The notes: generated from the sequence alone by a model not told the origin. Shown: positions 9,483 through 21,641, numbered from the stretch's first letter. The stretch is DNA of 64,000 nucleotides from Enterobacter sp. R1(2018) (GCF_003628475.1 NZ_RCAA01000020.1:1-64000), one strand, 5' to 3'. Translations and numbers: made by a program.

Positions 9483-10700
9483 TTACTTCTTCAGCTCGTT
9501 CAAAGCACGGATACGCGAAGACAGCGAGAACAGACGGATAAAGCCGCCCGCGTGGCTGTGGTCGTACACTTCATCTTCACCAAAGGTCGCGAACTCTTCG
9601 CTATACAGGCTGTTCGGAGATTTTTTCTGGATCGCCGTGACCTGTCCTTTGTACAGCTGCAGCACAACTTCGCCGTTGACCTCTTCTGCCAGCGATTCTG
9701 CGGAAGCCTGCAGGGATTTACGCAGCGGCGCGAACCAGCGGCCATCGTAAACCACGTAGGACATTTCCAGACCCAGCTGCTCGCGCCATTTGAAGCTGTC
9801 GCGATCCAGCACCAGCTGCTCAACGCCACGCAGCGCAGCCATCATGATGGTGCCTCCCGGGGTTTCATAGCAGCCGCGGGATTTGATGCCCACCAGGCGG
9901 TTCTCAACGATATCGATACGGCCAATGCCGTGCTTAGACCCAATCGCGTTCAGGGTTTCCAGGCACTTAAACGGGCTCATAGCCTCGCCGTTAACGGCAA
10001 CAACTTTGCCCTGCTTAACGGTGACGGTAACCTGCTCTGCCTCATCCGGGGCTTCCTGCGGATCGACGGTCCAGACCCAGCAATCTTTATTCGGCGCGTT
10101 CCACGGGCTTTCCAGCACGCCGCCTTCGGTGGAGATGTGCCAGGCGTTTTCGTCACGGCTGTAGATTTTTTCCAGCGACGCGGTCGTCGGGATATCGCGT
10201 TCTTTCAGGTAGTCGAGCAGGGCTTCACGGGAACGCAGGTTCCACTCACGCCATGGTGCAACCACTTTCAGATGCGGCGCCAGCGCAGCCCAGGTAGATT
10301 CGAAACGCACCTGATCGTTGCCTTTGCCGGTTGCGCCATGGCACAGCGCATCCGCGCCCACTTTATTCGCCACGTCCACCAGCGCTTTTGCAATCAATGG
10401 ACGAGCCATTGAGGTGCCCAGCAGATAGCTGCCTTCATACAGCGCACCAGTCTGCAGAACCGGATAAACGTAGTCGCTGATAAACTCTTCACGCGCATCC
10501 ACTACATAGCATTCAGTCGCGCCGGAGCGCAGGGCTTTTTGCTCCACGCCTTTCAGATCGTCACGATCCTGGCCAATATCCACCACGCAGGCGACCACTT
10601 CACAGCCGCCGTAGTTTTCTTTCAGCCATGGAATGATGGCTGAAGTATCAAGGCCGCCGGAGTAGGCGAGAACGATTTTTTTGATGCCGTGATTTTCCAT
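9483..10700 (-). CDS. argG: argininosuccinate synthase (about 400-residue form)
   Basis: ArgG joins citrulline and aspartate with ATP to give argininosuccinate, the substrate of the neighbouring ArgH. The 405-residue protein has the N-type ATP pyrophosphatase loop AYSGGLDTS at residues about 13-21, the [13 protein letters not shown] motif near 122-134, and a conserved C-terminal domain. E. coli K-12 carries a longer (447-residue) version at an unlinked locus; this shorter form inside the arg cluster resembles the argCBGH arrangement of Yersinia- or Vibrio-type relatives. It lies 41 bp after argB on the same strand and should be under ArgR control from the argE-argC operator. Confidence 0.95.
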   Translation of the reverse strand: MENHGIKKIVLAYSGGLDTSAIIPWLKENYGGCEVVACVVDIGQDRDDLKGVEQKALRSGATECYVVDAREEFISDYVYPVLQTGALYEGSYLLGTSMARPLIAKALVDVANKVGADALCHGATGKGNDQVRFESTWAALAPHLKVVAPWREWNLRSREALLDYLKERDIPTTASLEKIYSRDENAWHISTEGGVLESPWNAPNKDCWVWTVDPQEAPDEAEQVTVTVKQGKVVAVNGEAMSPFKCLETLNAIGSKHGIGRIDIVENRLVGIKSRGCYETPGGTIMMAALRGVEQLVLDRDSFKWREQLGLEMSYVVYDGRWFAPLRKSLQASAESLAEEVNGEVVLQLYKGQVTAIQKKSPNSLYSEEFATFGEDEVYDHSHAGGFIRLFSLSSRIRALNELKK

Positions 10701-10741
10701 TGTCTTTTTCCTTCAAATACTTTTTCTAAACCAGGCCAGAA

Positions 10742-11518
10742 CTAAGCCAGAATCCGGGTGCCGATTGCCACGCCGTTGAATAAAGAGGGGAGCTGATCCG
10801 CATGGCGCCAGGAGGCGATATCCACCGGTCGACCCAGCGTGCGGGCTGCATCCAGCGCCGCGTTTACTTTCACAATCATTCCGTCGGTAATAATGCCCTG
10901 CTGGATAAGCTGCTCGGCTTTGGCCGCCGTCATCTCAGCAATACGCTGCCCTTTACCGTCCAGAATACCGCTTACATCTGAGAGCAGAATCAAATCCGCG
11001 CCCAGGGTTGCTGCCAGGGCAGTTGCCGCCTGGTCAGCGTTTACATTCATCAGATCACCTTCTGCCGTCACGCCGATAGAGCTGACGATGGGCAGGAAGC
11101 CGCCATCAAGCAGCGCGGTAATCAGCTTAGCTGAACCCGGTTTAGCCAGGCCTACGTGGCCCAGTTCTTCATCCAGTTTAGTGACCGTTACGCTGTCGCC
11201 GTCGCCCAGGCACAGGCCGACGCCGTTGATGCCATGCTTTTTCGCCCACGCCAGCAGCGTTTTGTTCGCCGTGCCCGCCAAGGCACCGGTAATAATGTCT
11301 ATTTGATCGGCTGGCGTAACGCGCAGGCCATTTTTCTTTTTCACCGGCAGGGAGAGTTTTTTCATTAACTCGTCCACCAGGCAGCCGCCGCCGTGCACAA
11401 TCACCAACGGGCGTTGATGGGACTGACGATAGTTCACCAGCGCGGTAAACAGACGCTCCAACGCCTCTTCGCTATCAAGCAGTACGCCACCTAATTTGAT
11501 AATTAACGGATTCATCAT
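10742..11518 (-). CDS. argB: N-acetylglutamate kinase
   Basis: ArgB phosphorylates N-acetyl-L-glutamate, the second step of arginine synthesis. The 258 residues from [21 protein letters not shown] equal E. coli ArgB in length. The IKLGG phosphate-binding motif is at residues 7-11, HGGG follows near 43, and NVNADQAA near 160 is part of the acetylglutamate site. A longer open frame begins 16 codons upstream inside argC-proximal sequence and was rejected. It follows argC after 16 bp. Confidence 0.96.
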   Translation of the reverse strand: MMNPLIIKLGGVLLDSEEALERLFTALVNYRQSHQRPLVIVHGGGCLVDELMKKLSLPVKKKNGLRVTPADQIDIITGALAGTANKTLLAWAKKHGINGVGLCLGDGDSVTVTKLDEELGHVGLAKPGSAKLITALLDGGFLPIVSSIGVTAEGDLMNVNADQAATALAATLGADLILLSDVSGILDGKGQRIAEMTAAKAEQLIQQGIITDGMIVKVNAALDAARTLGRPVDIASWRHADQLPSLFNGVAIGTRILA

Positions 11519-11534
11519 TTCACCCGACTGTCGG

Positions 11535-12539
11535 TTAAATAAGAGACTGCGTTTCGGCGAAGCCAAAACGAATGTTCAGACACTGTACGGCCTGAGCCGA
11601 CGCGCCTTTAAGAAGATTGTCTTCGGTCGCCACGATAATCAGATGCTGATCCTGCACGGCAAAGCCGATATCGCAGAACGGCAGGCCCACCACGTTTTTC
11701 AACGCCGGCACCCCTTTGTCATACAGGCGCACCATAGGTTTGTCCTGATAAGCCTGATTAAAGGCATCGGCAACCTGCTGCTGCGTAACGCCTTCTTTCA
11801 GGCGGCAGGTAATAGTCGCCAGGATCCCGCGCGGGAAGCTGCCTAAATGAGGAGTGAAAATAACCTGCGTGCCAAGATGCGTCGCGATTTCCGGCTGATG
11901 GCGATGGTTAAAGATGCCATACGGCTGCAGGCTCACTTCGCAGAAGCTGTTGGAAATAGCCGCCTTGCGCCCTGCTCCGCTGACGCCGCTGGTGGCGTTA
12001 ATCACCGGCCACTGCTGTAAATCCAGCAGGCCCGCGTCAATCAGCGGCTTGAGCGCCAGCTGGGAAGCTGTCGGATAACAGCCCGGGACGGAGATCAGGT
12101 TGGTGTCTTTTAATCTCTCGCTCTGCCATTCCGCAAGGCCATAAACCGCTTGCTCAAGCAGTTCAGGATGCTGATGGGTAAATCCATAGTAACGTTGATA
12201 AAATTCGCCGTCGTTAACGCGAAACGCTCCGGATAAATCAATCACCACGCAGCCGGCGGCCAAAAATTGCGGCGCCAGATCGTGGCTCACTTCATGGGCT
12301 GTCGCCAGGAACACAACGTCGACGCCATCGGTAAATTCGCTGATGTCAGACATCGCCCGTAACGGCATGTCGACAATGCCTTTTAGCTGTGGATGCAAAT
12401 CAGATATCAATTTTCCTGCATCTGAACTTTGCGCTGAAACCGTCAATGCGGTTATGTTCATATGAGGATGGCGATTCAAATAGGTTACAAGCTCTGCGCC
12501 TGCATAACCGCTGGCACCAACAATCAGCGTATTCAACAT
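11535..12539 (-). CDS. argC: N-acetyl-gamma-glutamyl-phosphate reductase
   Basis: ArgC reduces N-acetylglutamyl phosphate to the semialdehyde with NADPH. The 334-residue protein has the Rossmann start [14 protein letters not shown] at residues 5-18 and the catalytic-cysteine motif SVPGCYPTA near residue 154. It is the first gene of the argCBGH unit, divergent from argE, and transcription starts within the double ARG box region. Length and sequence match E. coli ArgC. Confidence 0.97.
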   Translation of the reverse strand: MLNTLIVGASGYAGAELVTYLNRHPHMNITALTVSAQSSDAGKLISDLHPQLKGIVDMPLRAMSDISEFTDGVDVVFLATAHEVSHDLAPQFLAAGCVVIDLSGAFRVNDGEFYQRYYGFTHQHPELLEQAVYGLAEWQSERLKDTNLISVPGCYPTASQLALKPLIDAGLLDLQQWPVINATSGVSGAGRKAAISNSFCEVSLQPYGIFNHRHQPEIATHLGTQVIFTPHLGSFPRGILATITCRLKEGVTQQQVADAFNQAYQDKPMVRLYDKGVPALKNVVGLPFCDIGFAVQDQHLIIVATEDNLLKGASAQAVQCLNIRFGFAETQSLI

Positions 12540-12660
12540 CTGGGCTGTTCACCTTCTTACGTCGTGTCTGCTCAGGGAAGAAGCCTTGAGGCTATCACCC
12601 ACGTCTGCGAGCGTGGTTTTATTCACCGGAACGCTTAAGTGTTCCTTTACGCTCAACGTT

Positions 12661-12699
12661 ATTGTATTTTTATTCATAATTACTGCATGAATATTGATA
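12661..12699. promoter_or_regulatory. tandem ARG boxes controlling argE and argCBGH
   Basis: Two ArgR-type palindromes occur 21 bp apart: TGTATTTTTATTCA (12663-12676) and TGCATGAATATTGA (12684-12697). They fit the TGAATwwwwATTCA consensus, and the spacing of one full box plus 3 bp is typical for an ArgR hexamer site. The pair sits in the divergent argE/argC promoter region as in E. coli, so both transcripts should be repressed by arginine. Confidence 0.88.
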
Positions 12700-12725
12700 C
12701 TATCCTAACCTAAGGCCTGTCAACA

Positions 12726-13877
12726 GTGAAGATGAAATTACCTCCTTTTATCGAGATTTACCGCGCGTTGATCGCGACTCCTTCCATCAGCGCCACCGAC
12801 AGCGCGCTGGATCAGAGCAATGAGTCTTTAATCAATTTGCTGGCGGGATGGTTCCGCGACCTGGGTTTTGACGTCGAAGTGCAGCCCGTACCGGGCACAC
12901 GCAATAAATTCAATATGCTGGCCAGTACCGGCTCCGGCGCGGGCGGGCTGCTGCTGGCGGGCCACACCGATACCGTTCCTTTTGACGATGGACGCTGGAC
13001 GCGCGACCCCTTCACCCTGACGGAACACGAAAACAAACTCTATGGTCTTGGCACCGCTGACATGAAAGGCTTCTTTGCCTTTATTCTCGACGCGCTGCGC
13101 GACGTTGATGTCACGACGTTGAAAAAACCTCTTTATATTCTGGCGACCGCCGATGAAGAAACCACTATGGCCGGGGCCCGTTATTTCTCTGAAACTACCG
13201 CTCTGCGCCCGGACTGCGCGATCATCGGCGAGCCGACATCCTTGCAGCCCGTTCGCGCCCATAAAGGCCATATCTCTAACGCGATCCGCATCCTCGGCCA
13301 GTCCGGCCACTCAAGCGATCCGGCACGAGGCGTGAACGCTATCGAACTCATGCACGATGCTATCGGGCACATTATGTCTTTAAAAAATACGTTGAAAGAG
13401 CGCTACCACCACGATGCCTTTACCGTGCCTTACCCAACGCTGAACCTGGGCCATATCAACGGCGGCGACGCGGCAAACCGCATCTGCGCCTGCTGCGAGC
13501 TGCATATGGATATCCGCCCCTTGCCTGGCCTGACATTAAACGATCTGAACGGTTTACTTAATGAAGCGCTGGAGCCGGTTAGCCAGCGCTGGCCGGGGCG
13601 CCTGACGATTTCCGAACTCCATCCGCCGATTCCGGGCTATGAGTGCGCCGCAGATCATCAGCTGGTACAGGTGGTTGAGAAACTGCTGGGCGCGCAAACC
13701 GAAGTGGTGAACTACTGTACCGAAGCGCCGTTTATCCAGACCATTTGCCCAACGCTGGTTCTGGGGCCGGGTTCGATTAACCAGGCGCACCAGCCGGATG
13801 AATATATCGAAACGCGTTTTATCGAGCCGACGCGTAAACTCATCACGCAGGTTATAAATCATTTTTGCTGGCATTGA
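12726..13877 (+). CDS. argE: N-acetylornithine deacetylase
   Basis: ArgE removes the acetyl group from N-acetylornithine to give ornithine in the linear arginine pathway. The 383-residue protein is a zinc/cobalt peptidase of the M20 family. Metal-site motifs are visible: GHTDTVPFD (residues about 79-87), [10 protein letters not shown] (about 105-114), [10 protein letters not shown] (about 142-151) and IGEPTSLQP (about 167-175). It is transcribed alone, divergent from argC, and ends at a terminator at 13890-13913. Confidence 0.97.
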   Translation: MKMKLPPFIEIYRALIATPSISATDSALDQSNESLINLLAGWFRDLGFDVEVQPVPGTRNKFNMLASTGSGAGGLLLAGHTDTVPFDDGRWTRDPFTLTEHENKLYGLGTADMKGFFAFILDALRDVDVTTLKKPLYILATADEETTMAGARYFSETTALRPDCAIIGEPTSLQPVRAHKGHISNAIRILGQSGHSSDPARGVNAIELMHDAIGHIMSLKNTLKERYHHDAFTVPYPTLNLGHINGGDAANRICACCELHMDIRPLPGLTLNDLNGLLNEALEPVSQRWPGRLTISELHPPIPGYECAADHQLVQVVEKLLGAQTEVVNYCTEAPFIQTICPTLVLGPGSINQAHQPDEYIETRFIEPTRKLITQVINHFCWH

Positions 13878-13889
13878 AAAATAGCGGAG

Positions 13890-13913
13890 AAAGGGGTTTT
13901 TGCCCCTTTTTTC
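13890..13913 (+). terminator. argE terminator
   Basis: GGGG and CCCC with flanking A and T tracts (AAAGGGG, TTTTTG, CCCCTTTTTT) form an intrinsic terminator 12 bp after the argE stop. Confidence 0.8.
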
Positions 13914-14113
13914 GCTGGTTTTTTCTGGATTCTTATAAGAAATGCTTATGCGCAAACTTGGTAATTAAATTTCATGAATTTGCGGCATTTCCTCGTTTGC
14001 TGAAACGATTTCGTAGCAATTGACGAACGCTTTGAGACGTGGCTTTATAAAAGACGGTGTTGAGCCTTCACGGGTGAAATTAAGTTACAAATTAGATGGG
14101 TGTCTGGGGTCAT

Positions 14114-16765
14114 ATGAACGAACAGTATTCCGCTTTGCGAAGTAATGTCAGTATGCTCGGCAAGTTGCTCGGGGATACCATTAAGGATGCGTTAGGTGAA
14201 AACATCCTTGATCGGGTAGAAACAATCCGTAAGTTATCAAAGTCTTCACGGGCGGGCAATGAAGCAAACCGTCAGGAGTTGCTAACCACGTTGCAGAACC
14301 TGTCTAACGACGAACTACTCCCGGTAGCCCGTGCGTTTAGTCAGTTCCTCAATCTGGCCAACACCGCCGAACAGTATCACAGCATTTCCGCCAACGGCGA
14401 AGCCGCCAGCAATCCCGAAGTTATCGCTAAAACCCTCCAAAAATTAAAAGATCAGCCGGATATTAGCGAAACCGCCATTCGTGATGCTGTGGAATCCCTC
14501 TCCCTGGAACTCGTGCTGACAGCGCACCCTACTGAGATCACCCGTCGCACCCTGATTCACAAGCTGGTGGAAGTAAACAGCTGTCTGAAGCAGCTCGACC
14601 ACAGCGATATCGCCGATTACGAACGTAACCAGATTATGCGCCGTCTACGCCAGCTGGTGGCTCAGGCCTGGCATACCGACGAAATCCGTAAGCATCGCCC
14701 TTCTCCGGTCGACGAGGCCAAATGGGGTTTTGCGGTTGTCGAAAACAGCCTGTGGGAAGGCGTACCAAATTATCTGCGCGAGCTGAACGAACAGCTTGAA
14801 GCAAACCTGAACTACAAACTGCCGGTAGACTTCGTACCGGTGCGTTTCACCTCCTGGATGGGCGGCGATCGGGACGGCAACCCGAACGTCACGGCCGATA
14901 TTACGCGTCACGTCCTGCTGCTTAGCCGCTGGAAAGCTACCGATCTGTTCCTGCGCGATATTCAGGTGCTGATTTCCGAGCTTTCAATGGTGGAGTGCAC
15001 GCCGGAGCTGAGCGAACTGGCAGGCCCGGATGCCGCACAGGAACCTTACCGCTGCATTATGAAAGGTTTGCGCCAGCAGCTGCTGTCCACGCAGGCCTGG
15101 CTGGAGGCGCGTCTGAAAGGCCAGCGCTTGCCGAAACCAGAAGGCCTGTTGACGCAAAACGAGCAGCTCTGGGAACCGCTGTATGCCTGTTACGAATCGC
15201 TGCAGGCTTGCGGCATGGGCATCATCGCCAACGGCCAGCTGCTTGATACCCTGCGCCGCGTGAAAAGCTTTGGCGTACCGCTGGTGCGCATTGATGTTCG
15301 TCAGGAAAGCACCCGCCATACCGAAGCGCTGGGCGAAATGACCCGCTATCTCGGCATTGGCGACTACGAAAGCTGGTCCGAAGCTGACAAACAGGCCTTC
15401 CTGATCCGCGAACTGAACTCCAAGCGCCCGCTGCTTCCACGTCAGTGGGAGCCGAGCGAAGAAACCCGCGAAGTGCTGGAAACCTGCAAAGTGGTTGCCG
15501 AAGCGCCTCGCGGCTCTATCGCCGCTTACGTTATCTCAATGGCGAAAACGCCGTCCGACGTGCTGGCGGTACATCTTCTGTTAAAAGAAGCCGGCTGCAC
15601 CTTCGCGCTGCCGGTCGCCCCGCTGTTTGAAACGCTTGATGACCTGAACAACGCCGACGACGTGATGACCCAGTTGCTGAACATCGACTGGTATCGCGGC
15701 TTTATCCAGGGCAAACAGATGGTCATGATCGGCTATTCCGACTCGGCGAAAGACGCGGGCGTGATGGCCGCTTCCTGGGCGCAGTACCAGGCACAGGACG
15801 CGCTGATTAAAACCTGTGAAAAAGCCGGCATCACCCTGACGCTGTTCCACGGACGCGGCGGTTCCATCGGTCGTGGCGGCGCGCCTGCCCATGCAGCGCT
15901 GCTGTCTCAGCCGCCGGGAAGCCTGAAAGGCGGCCTGCGCGTCACCGAACAGGGCGAAATGATTCGCTTCAAATACGGCCTGCCTGAAATCACCATCAGC
16001 AGCCTTTCGCTCTATACCAGCGCGATCCTCGAAGCTAACCTGCTGCCGCCGCCGGAGCCGAAGAAAGAGTGGAAACATATTATGGAGGAGCTGTCTGCCA
16101 CCTCCTGCGATATGTATCGCGGCTATATTCGCGAGAACAAAGACTTCGTTCCGTATTTCCGTTCAGCAACCCCTGAGCTTGAGCTGGGCAAATTACCGCT
16201 CGGTTCGCGTCCGGCCAAACGTCGTCCGAACGGCGGCGTCGAGTCGCTGCGCGCCATTCCGTGGATCTTTGCCTGGACGCAGAACCGTCTGATGCTGCCT
16301 GCCTGGCTGGGCGCCGGCGCCGCGTTGCAAAAGGTAGTGGAAAACGGCAAGCAGGGCGAGCTGGAAACCATGTGCCGCGACTGGCCGTTCTTCTCTACGC
16401 GTCTTGGCATGCTCGAGATGGTATTTGCGAAAGCCGATCTGTGGCTGGCGGAATACTACGATCAGCGCCTGGTGAAACCGGAACTGTGGAAACTTGGCAA
16501 GCAGCTGCGCGATCAGCTGGAAGCGGACATCAAAGTGGTGCTGGCTATCGCCAACGATTCACACCTGATGGAAGACCTGCCGTGGATAGCCGAATCCATC
16601 ACGCTGCGTAACATCTACACCGACCCGCTAAACGTGCTCCAGGCTGAACTGCTGCACCGTTCGCGCCAGTCGGAAGAGAAAGGTGAAGAGCCGGACGCCC
16701 GCGTCGAGCAGGCGTTGATGGTGACCATCGCCGGCGTTGCTGCCGGAATGCGTAATACCGGTTAA
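14114..16765 (+). CDS. ppc: phosphoenolpyruvate carboxylase
   Basis: Ppc carboxylates phosphoenolpyruvate to oxaloacetate, replenishing the TCA cycle. Starting at [18 protein letters not shown] gives 883 residues, exactly the E. coli length; the frame extends six codons upstream but without homology. Signatures are [13 protein letters not shown] (catalytic His near 138), [10 protein letters not shown] near 545 and [14 protein letters not shown] near 580. The C-terminus ends MRNTG as in the family. In K-12 ppc also neighbours argE, but on its other side lies a catabolic block that is missing here, so ppc now faces metF. Confidence 0.97.
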   Translation: MNEQYSALRSNVSMLGKLLGDTIKDALGENILDRVETIRKLSKSSRAGNEANRQELLTTLQNLSNDELLPVARAFSQFLNLANTAEQYHSISANGEAASNPEVIAKTLQKLKDQPDISETAIRDAVESLSLELVLTAHPTEITRRTLIHKLVEVNSCLKQLDHSDIADYERNQIMRRLRQLVAQAWHTDEIRKHRPSPVDEAKWGFAVVENSLWEGVPNYLRELNEQLEANLNYKLPVDFVPVRFTSWMGGDRDGNPNVTADITRHVLLLSRWKATDLFLRDIQVLISELSMVECTPELSELAGPDAAQEPYRCIMKGLRQQLLSTQAWLEARLKGQRLPKPEGLLTQNEQLWEPLYACYESLQACGMGIIANGQLLDTLRRVKSFGVPLVRIDVRQESTRHTEALGEMTRYLGIGDYESWSEADKQAFLIRELNSKRPLLPRQWEPSEETREVLETCKVVAEAPRGSIAAYVISMAKTPSDVLAVHLLLKEAGCTFALPVAPLFETLDDLNNADDVMTQLLNIDWYRGFIQGKQMVMIGYSDSAKDAGVMAASWAQYQAQDALIKTCEKAGITLTLFHGRGGSIGRGGAPAHAALLSQPPGSLKGGLRVTEQGEMIRFKYGLPEITISSLSLYTSAILEANLLPPPEPKKEWKHIMEELSATSCDMYRGYIRENKDFVPYFRSATPELELGKLPLGSRPAKRRPNGGVESLRAIPWIFAWTQNRLMLPAWLGAGAALQKVVENGKQGELETMCRDWPFFSTRLGMLEMVFAKADLWLAEYYDQRLVKPELWKLGKQLRDQLEADIKVVLAIANDSHLMEDLPWIAESITLRNIYTDPLNVLQAELLHRSRQSEEKGEEPDARVEQALMVTIAGVAAGMRNTG

Positions 16766-16784
16766 CCTGAAAATTCTCGCAAAA

Positions 16785-16814
16785 CAAAACCCCGCTTATG
16801 CGGGGTTTCTTTTT
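16785..16814. terminator. bidirectional terminator ppc/metF
   Basis: AAACCCCGC and GCGGGGTTT flank a TTAT loop, followed by CTTTTT on the plus strand and preceded by an A-rich run, between the convergent ppc and metF genes. Confidence 0.85.
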
Positions 16815-16831
16815 ACTGCTTTAATGACTTT

Positions 16832-17731
<900 letters not shown>

Positions 17732-17771
17732 TCATCAATCGCATTTGTAATAATGTGTTGTTGTGTTTGAC

Positions 17772-17803
17772 TGCTGTCCAGACGTTTAGACGTCCAGATA
17801 GCA
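17772..17803 (-). promoter_or_regulatory. MET boxes upstream of metF
   Basis: Consecutive 8-mers on the plus strand read TGCTGTCC, AGACGTTT, AGACGTCC and AGATAGCA. The middle two match the MetJ consensus AGACGTCT at 6 of 8 positions or better, and the outer two are weaker. Tandem 8-bp phasing is the hallmark of MetJ operators. Confidence 0.8.
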
Positions 17804-17902
17804 AGATGAAGGAAAAGAGCCAGGCCGTCAACTGAAAAATCACCACCGGAACTGAGGAATTCTCACTGAAGATGAATTTTCTTCATGGTCAAAAGCACCA
17901 CA

Positions 17903-17930
17903 ATAAAAAGGCCAGCATAAGCTGGCCTTC
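17903..17930 (-). terminator. metBL terminator
   Basis: AAGGCCAGC and GCTGGCCTT flank an ATAA loop; read on the minus strand the stem is followed by TTTTATTG, 22 bp after the metL stop. Confidence 0.82.
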
Positions 17931-17952
17931 TCGCGTCCTGGTTTCAGATAAT

Positions 17953-20385
17953 TTAAAGCAGCTGCGCCAGGCGATTAATATCGGACTGAATAGCCCCGGC
18001 GGTGACGTCACGACCAGCGCCCGGCCCGCGGATCACCAGCGGATTATCGCGATACCAGCGGCTTTCGATAGCGAAAACGTTATCGCACGGCAGCAGCGCC
18101 GCCAAAGGATGCTCAGGGCGAACCGCCTCCACGCCGACACGCGCCTTGCCATTCGCATCAAAGCGGGCCACATAACGCAGGAGCAGCCCCATCTCCTGCG
18201 CGGCTTCAAAGCGCTGCGCCATCTGCTCGTTGAGGGCTTCGCCGTTCTCGAAGAAATGATCCACCGACCCCTCTTCGCAGCCGTTCGGTACCAGGGATTC
18301 CACGCGAACCTGATCGGGCTCGATATCATAGCCCGCTTCACGGGCAAGGATCACCAGCTTGCGCATAACGTCTTTCCCTGAAAGATCGACGCGAGGATCG
18401 GGCTCCGTGAGTCCCTGTTGCCATGCCTGATCCACCAGATCGGTAAAGGGAACCGTACCGTCAAACTGCAGGAATAACCAGGAAAGCGTACCGGAAAAAA
18501 TGCCGCTAATCGCCAGAATCGCATCGCCGCTTTCGCGCAGGTCTCGCACCGTGTGGTTGACCGGTAAACCGGCGCCTACGGTGGCGTTGTATAGCCAGTG
18601 GCGGCCCGTTTTTTCAAAGGCGTCGCGGATTTGACGATATTTCTGACCGTTGCCCGCGCCCGCCAGCTTATTAGCGCTGATAACGTGGAAGCCATGGCTT
18701 GCAAAGTCCAGATACTGGTCGGCAAGCTGCTCGCTTGCGGTAACATCCAGCACGACTAAATCGTCGTACGGGTGCGCTCGCATCCACAGGAACAGGGATT
18801 CTTCGTCCTGCTCTACCGCTTCATCATTGAAAAATGCCAGCGAGCGGCTGGCGTCGAGCCCTTCATAGTTCAGCAGGCTGCGACGGCTGTCCACTACCCC
18901 GGCAAGGATAAATTCAAAACCGGTACGGGCGGAGATGGTTTCCTGCTCGCGGGCAAACAGCTCCAGCCAGCGAGAACCGATATTCCCTTTGCCGAACAGC
19001 ATAAGCCCAATACGTTTTTCAGCGCGGAACAGAGATTTATGCAGCCCCTGAATCAGATTTTCAGTCGGGCCGCCGCGCAGGACGGCAACCATGCTGATGC
19101 CATCTTCCGATTGCCAGATAAACTCAACCGGATGGTCTTTCAGCTGCTGCCAGAAACGGTGGCTGTGCAAAGGATTACGGCAAACGCCCGCGCCTACCAT
19201 CGCCACCAGCGCTAAACCTTCACGCAGACGTAATTCGCCCGGCAGGCCAGCATTCTGCAAGATTTGCAGGGCGCTGTTCACCACTTCCGAGGTATAGCAA
19301 AGCTGCAGCAGGCTGCGATCGGGATGCACGCCGACGGACAAAGGACGAACCTGCGCGCGTTTAAGCAGCGTATCCAGCTCTTTCTGCGCCAGTTTAAAAT
19401 CCTGCTGCGGGGCGACCTGAAACTCAATCAGACAGACGTCATCGTGACTCGTGACAATGCGCGCGCCGGTGCCTGACGCCAGAACGCGTTCAATGCGGGT
19501 TGAGCCTTGCTCCGGGGAGTAGCTGCAACGCAGTTGCAGATCGATATCGCTGCCGGAGACCGGCTGCAGCGTACGCGCGTGCAGCACAGGCGCCGCAAGA
19601 CGCGCCAGCTCGCTGGCTTCGTCCAGACGTAGCAAAGGCAGCAAACAGGCATCTTTTACTTTACGCGGGTCGGCGCTGTACACCCCGGCCACGTCGCTCC
19701 AGATAGTGACGCGGGAAACGCCCGCCAGCGCGCCGATTTGCGTGGCAGAATAGTCAGAGCCGTTACGCCCCAGCAGCACGGTTTCACCGGCGTCATTACG
19801 GCAGATAAAGCCGGTAACCACGAGGCGTTTATGCGGGTGCTGCGCCATAAGCTCTTGCAGCAACGGCCAGGAAAGGCCTTCGTTAACCTGGGGCTGAGCC
19901 GCCCGCTCGGCGCGCATAAAATCACGCGCATCAAGCCAGGCCGCTTCAATTCCCTGCTGATTCAGCACCGCAGACATCAGACGTGCAGACCATATTTCAC
20001 CGTGGCCGACGACTTCGGCATATACCGCGTCGGTGACTTTGCCATCCAGCAGGCCGGCCAGACGTTCCAGATCGTGAATAAATTCTCCGATCAGGCCATC
20101 CGCCACTTCAGGCGGGACCAGGCCGCTGATTAACTCGCTTTGATAACGACGCAGCGCCTGCTGAACCTGATGCGCAGATAAGCGATCGCTCTGGCTCAGC
20201 TGGAGCCAGCTAATCAGCTGGTTAGTGGTGCTGCCAGCGGCAGAAACCACCATCAGGTCGCCCGGTCTGGAATACTCGGTCATGATACCCGCCACGCGCA
20301 GGTAACATTTCACATCTGCAAGACTACTACCGCCAAACTTATGCAGTTGACGAACCGGCGTCCCTGCTGGTGCTGAAACACTCAT
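17953..20385 (-). CDS. metL: bifunctional aspartokinase II / homoserine dehydrogenase II
   Basis: MetL catalyses the first and third steps from aspartate to homoserine for methionine supply. The protein is 810 residues, as in E. coli. The N-terminal kinase starts with HKFGGSSLADV (residues about 15-25). A central linker follows, and the C-terminal homoserine dehydrogenase has the NAD(P) loop LFGKGNIGSRWLE near 465 and the NKLAGAGNGQKY and GVNHTVRDL-like segments. The gene starts 2 bp after metB, consistent with a metBL operon repressed by MetJ. Unlike the ThrA paralogue, it is not expected to be inhibited by threonine. Confidence 0.96.
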   Translation of the reverse strand: MSVSAPAGTPVRQLHKFGGSSLADVKCYLRVAGIMTEYSRPGDLMVVSAAGSTTNQLISWLQLSQSDRLSAHQVQQALRRYQSELISGLVPPEVADGLIGEFIHDLERLAGLLDGKVTDAVYAEVVGHGEIWSARLMSAVLNQQGIEAAWLDARDFMRAERAAQPQVNEGLSWPLLQELMAQHPHKRLVVTGFICRNDAGETVLLGRNGSDYSATQIGALAGVSRVTIWSDVAGVYSADPRKVKDACLLPLLRLDEASELARLAAPVLHARTLQPVSGSDIDLQLRCSYSPEQGSTRIERVLASGTGARIVTSHDDVCLIEFQVAPQQDFKLAQKELDTLLKRAQVRPLSVGVHPDRSLLQLCYTSEVVNSALQILQNAGLPGELRLREGLALVAMVGAGVCRNPLHSHRFWQQLKDHPVEFIWQSEDGISMVAVLRGGPTENLIQGLHKSLFRAEKRIGLMLFGKGNIGSRWLELFAREQETISARTGFEFILAGVVDSRRSLLNYEGLDASRSLAFFNDEAVEQDEESLFLWMRAHPYDDLVVLDVTASEQLADQYLDFASHGFHVISANKLAGAGNGQKYRQIRDAFEKTGRHWLYNATVGAGLPVNHTVRDLRESGDAILAISGIFSGTLSWLFLQFDGTVPFTDLVDQAWQQGLTEPDPRVDLSGKDVMRKLVILAREAGYDIEPDQVRVESLVPNGCEEGSVDHFFENGEALNEQMAQRFEAAQEMGLLLRYVARFDANGKARVGVEAVRPEHPLAALLPCDNVFAIESRWYRDNPLVIRGPGAGRDVTAGAIQSDINRLAQLL

Positions 20386-20387
20386 GC

Positions 20388-21548
20388 TTACCCCTCTCTT
20401 GCCACCCGGAAGGCATTTTCCAGGTCAGCAATTAAATCTTCACCATCTTCTATACCGGTAGACACACGCAGCAATGTTTCGGAAATGCCAGCCGCAGCTC
20501 GGGCTTCCGGCGCCATACCCGCGTGAGTCATGGTTGCCGCGTGAGAAATCAGGCTTTCCACTCCACCCAGCGATTCCGCCAGCGTGAAGAGCGACAGCCC
20601 GCTCAGGAAACGACGCAGCGTCTGCTCGTCTCCGTCCAGCTCAAAACTTAACATCGCGCCAAAACCTTTTTGCTGACGGGCCGCGATCTCGTGCCCCTGG
20701 TTTTCTGGCAGCGATGGATGATACAGCTTTTTCACCAGCGGTTGTGTCTTCAGAAAATCAACTATCAGCTGCGCGTTCCGCTGAGCCGCTTCCATACGTG
20801 GCGACAGCGTACGCAGACCGCGCAGCAGCAGGTAGCTGTCAAAGGCGCTGCCGGTGACGCCAATATTATTCGCCCACCAGGCAAGCTCGGTGACAGTATC
20901 GGCATCTTTAGCGATCACTACACCTGCAACCACGTCCGAATGGCCGTTTAAATATTTGGTGCAGGAGTGCAGAACCAGATCGGCCCCCAGCGCCAGCGGA
21001 TTTTGCAGCGCCGGGCTCAGGAAGGTGTTATCCACCACGCTGATTGCGCCGGCCTCACGCGCCGCGGCGCATATTTTCGCAATATCTACCACGCGCAACA
21101 ATGGATTACTTGGACTTTCTACCAGTACCAGCTTCGGTTTTTCGGCCAGGGCCGCATTTAAAGCGGCTTTATCGCCCTGATCGACAAATAAAACGCGGTA
21201 CGCGCCGCGTTTTGCCAGGCTATCAAACAGGCGATAGCTGCCGCCGTAACAGTCGTGTGGGGCAACAAGCAGATCGCCAGGCTTCAGGAATACCGTGGTC
21301 ACCAGGTGAATGGCCGACATGCCGGTATTGGTCATCACCGCGCCCGCGCCGCCTTCCAGCTCTGCCAGCGCACGCTGTACAACATCGCGCGTAGGGTTGC
21401 CGCGACGCGAGTAGTCATGCGCGCGCGGTTCATTGAATCCGGTGAAGTTATAAGTGCTGGAAAGATGAATGGGGGGAACAACACAGCCGTATTGTTCGTC
21501 ATCGTTCAAACCGCTGCGTACTGCGATGGTTGCCTGTTTGCGCGTCAT
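20388..21548 (-). CDS. metB: cystathionine gamma-synthase
   Basis: MetB joins O-succinylhomoserine and cysteine to form cystathionine. The 386-residue PLP enzyme carries the lysine motif VLHSCTKYLNGHSDVVAGV (Schiff-base Lys near 198) and the typical Cys/Met-metabolism family segments SRRGNPTRDVVQ near 47 and LVESPSNPLLRV near 147. Length equals E. coli MetB. It heads the metBL operon and faces metJ across a four-box MetJ operator. Confidence 0.97.
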   Translation of the reverse strand: MTRKQATIAVRSGLNDDEQYGCVVPPIHLSSTYNFTGFNEPRAHDYSRRGNPTRDVVQRALAELEGGAGAVMTNTGMSAIHLVTTVFLKPGDLLVAPHDCYGGSYRLFDSLAKRGAYRVLFVDQGDKAALNAALAEKPKLVLVESPSNPLLRVVDIAKICAAAREAGAISVVDNTFLSPALQNPLALGADLVLHSCTKYLNGHSDVVAGVVIAKDADTVTELAWWANNIGVTGSAFDSYLLLRGLRTLSPRMEAAQRNAQLIVDFLKTQPLVKKLYHPSLPENQGHEIAARQQKGFGAMLSFELDGDEQTLRRFLSGLSLFTLAESLGGVESLISHAATMTHAGMAPEARAAAGISETLLRVSTGIEDGEDLIADLENAFRVAREG

Positions 21549-21609
21549 GGGTTCCCTGATCCTTGCTGGTCGAATAAAGGTCAGGCATCAGAGTAAACAT
21601 TGCAAAGAT

Positions 21610-21641
21610 GGACGTCAATACATCTGGACATCTAAACTTCT
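21610..21641 (-). promoter_or_regulatory. four tandem MET boxes between metB and metJ
   Basis: Read on the minus strand, four adjacent 8-mers are AGAAGTTT, AGATGTCC, AGATGTAT and TGACGTCC, matching the MetJ consensus in phase. They lie about 60 bp upstream of the metB start and should repress metBL and probably metJ itself. Confidence 0.87.
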
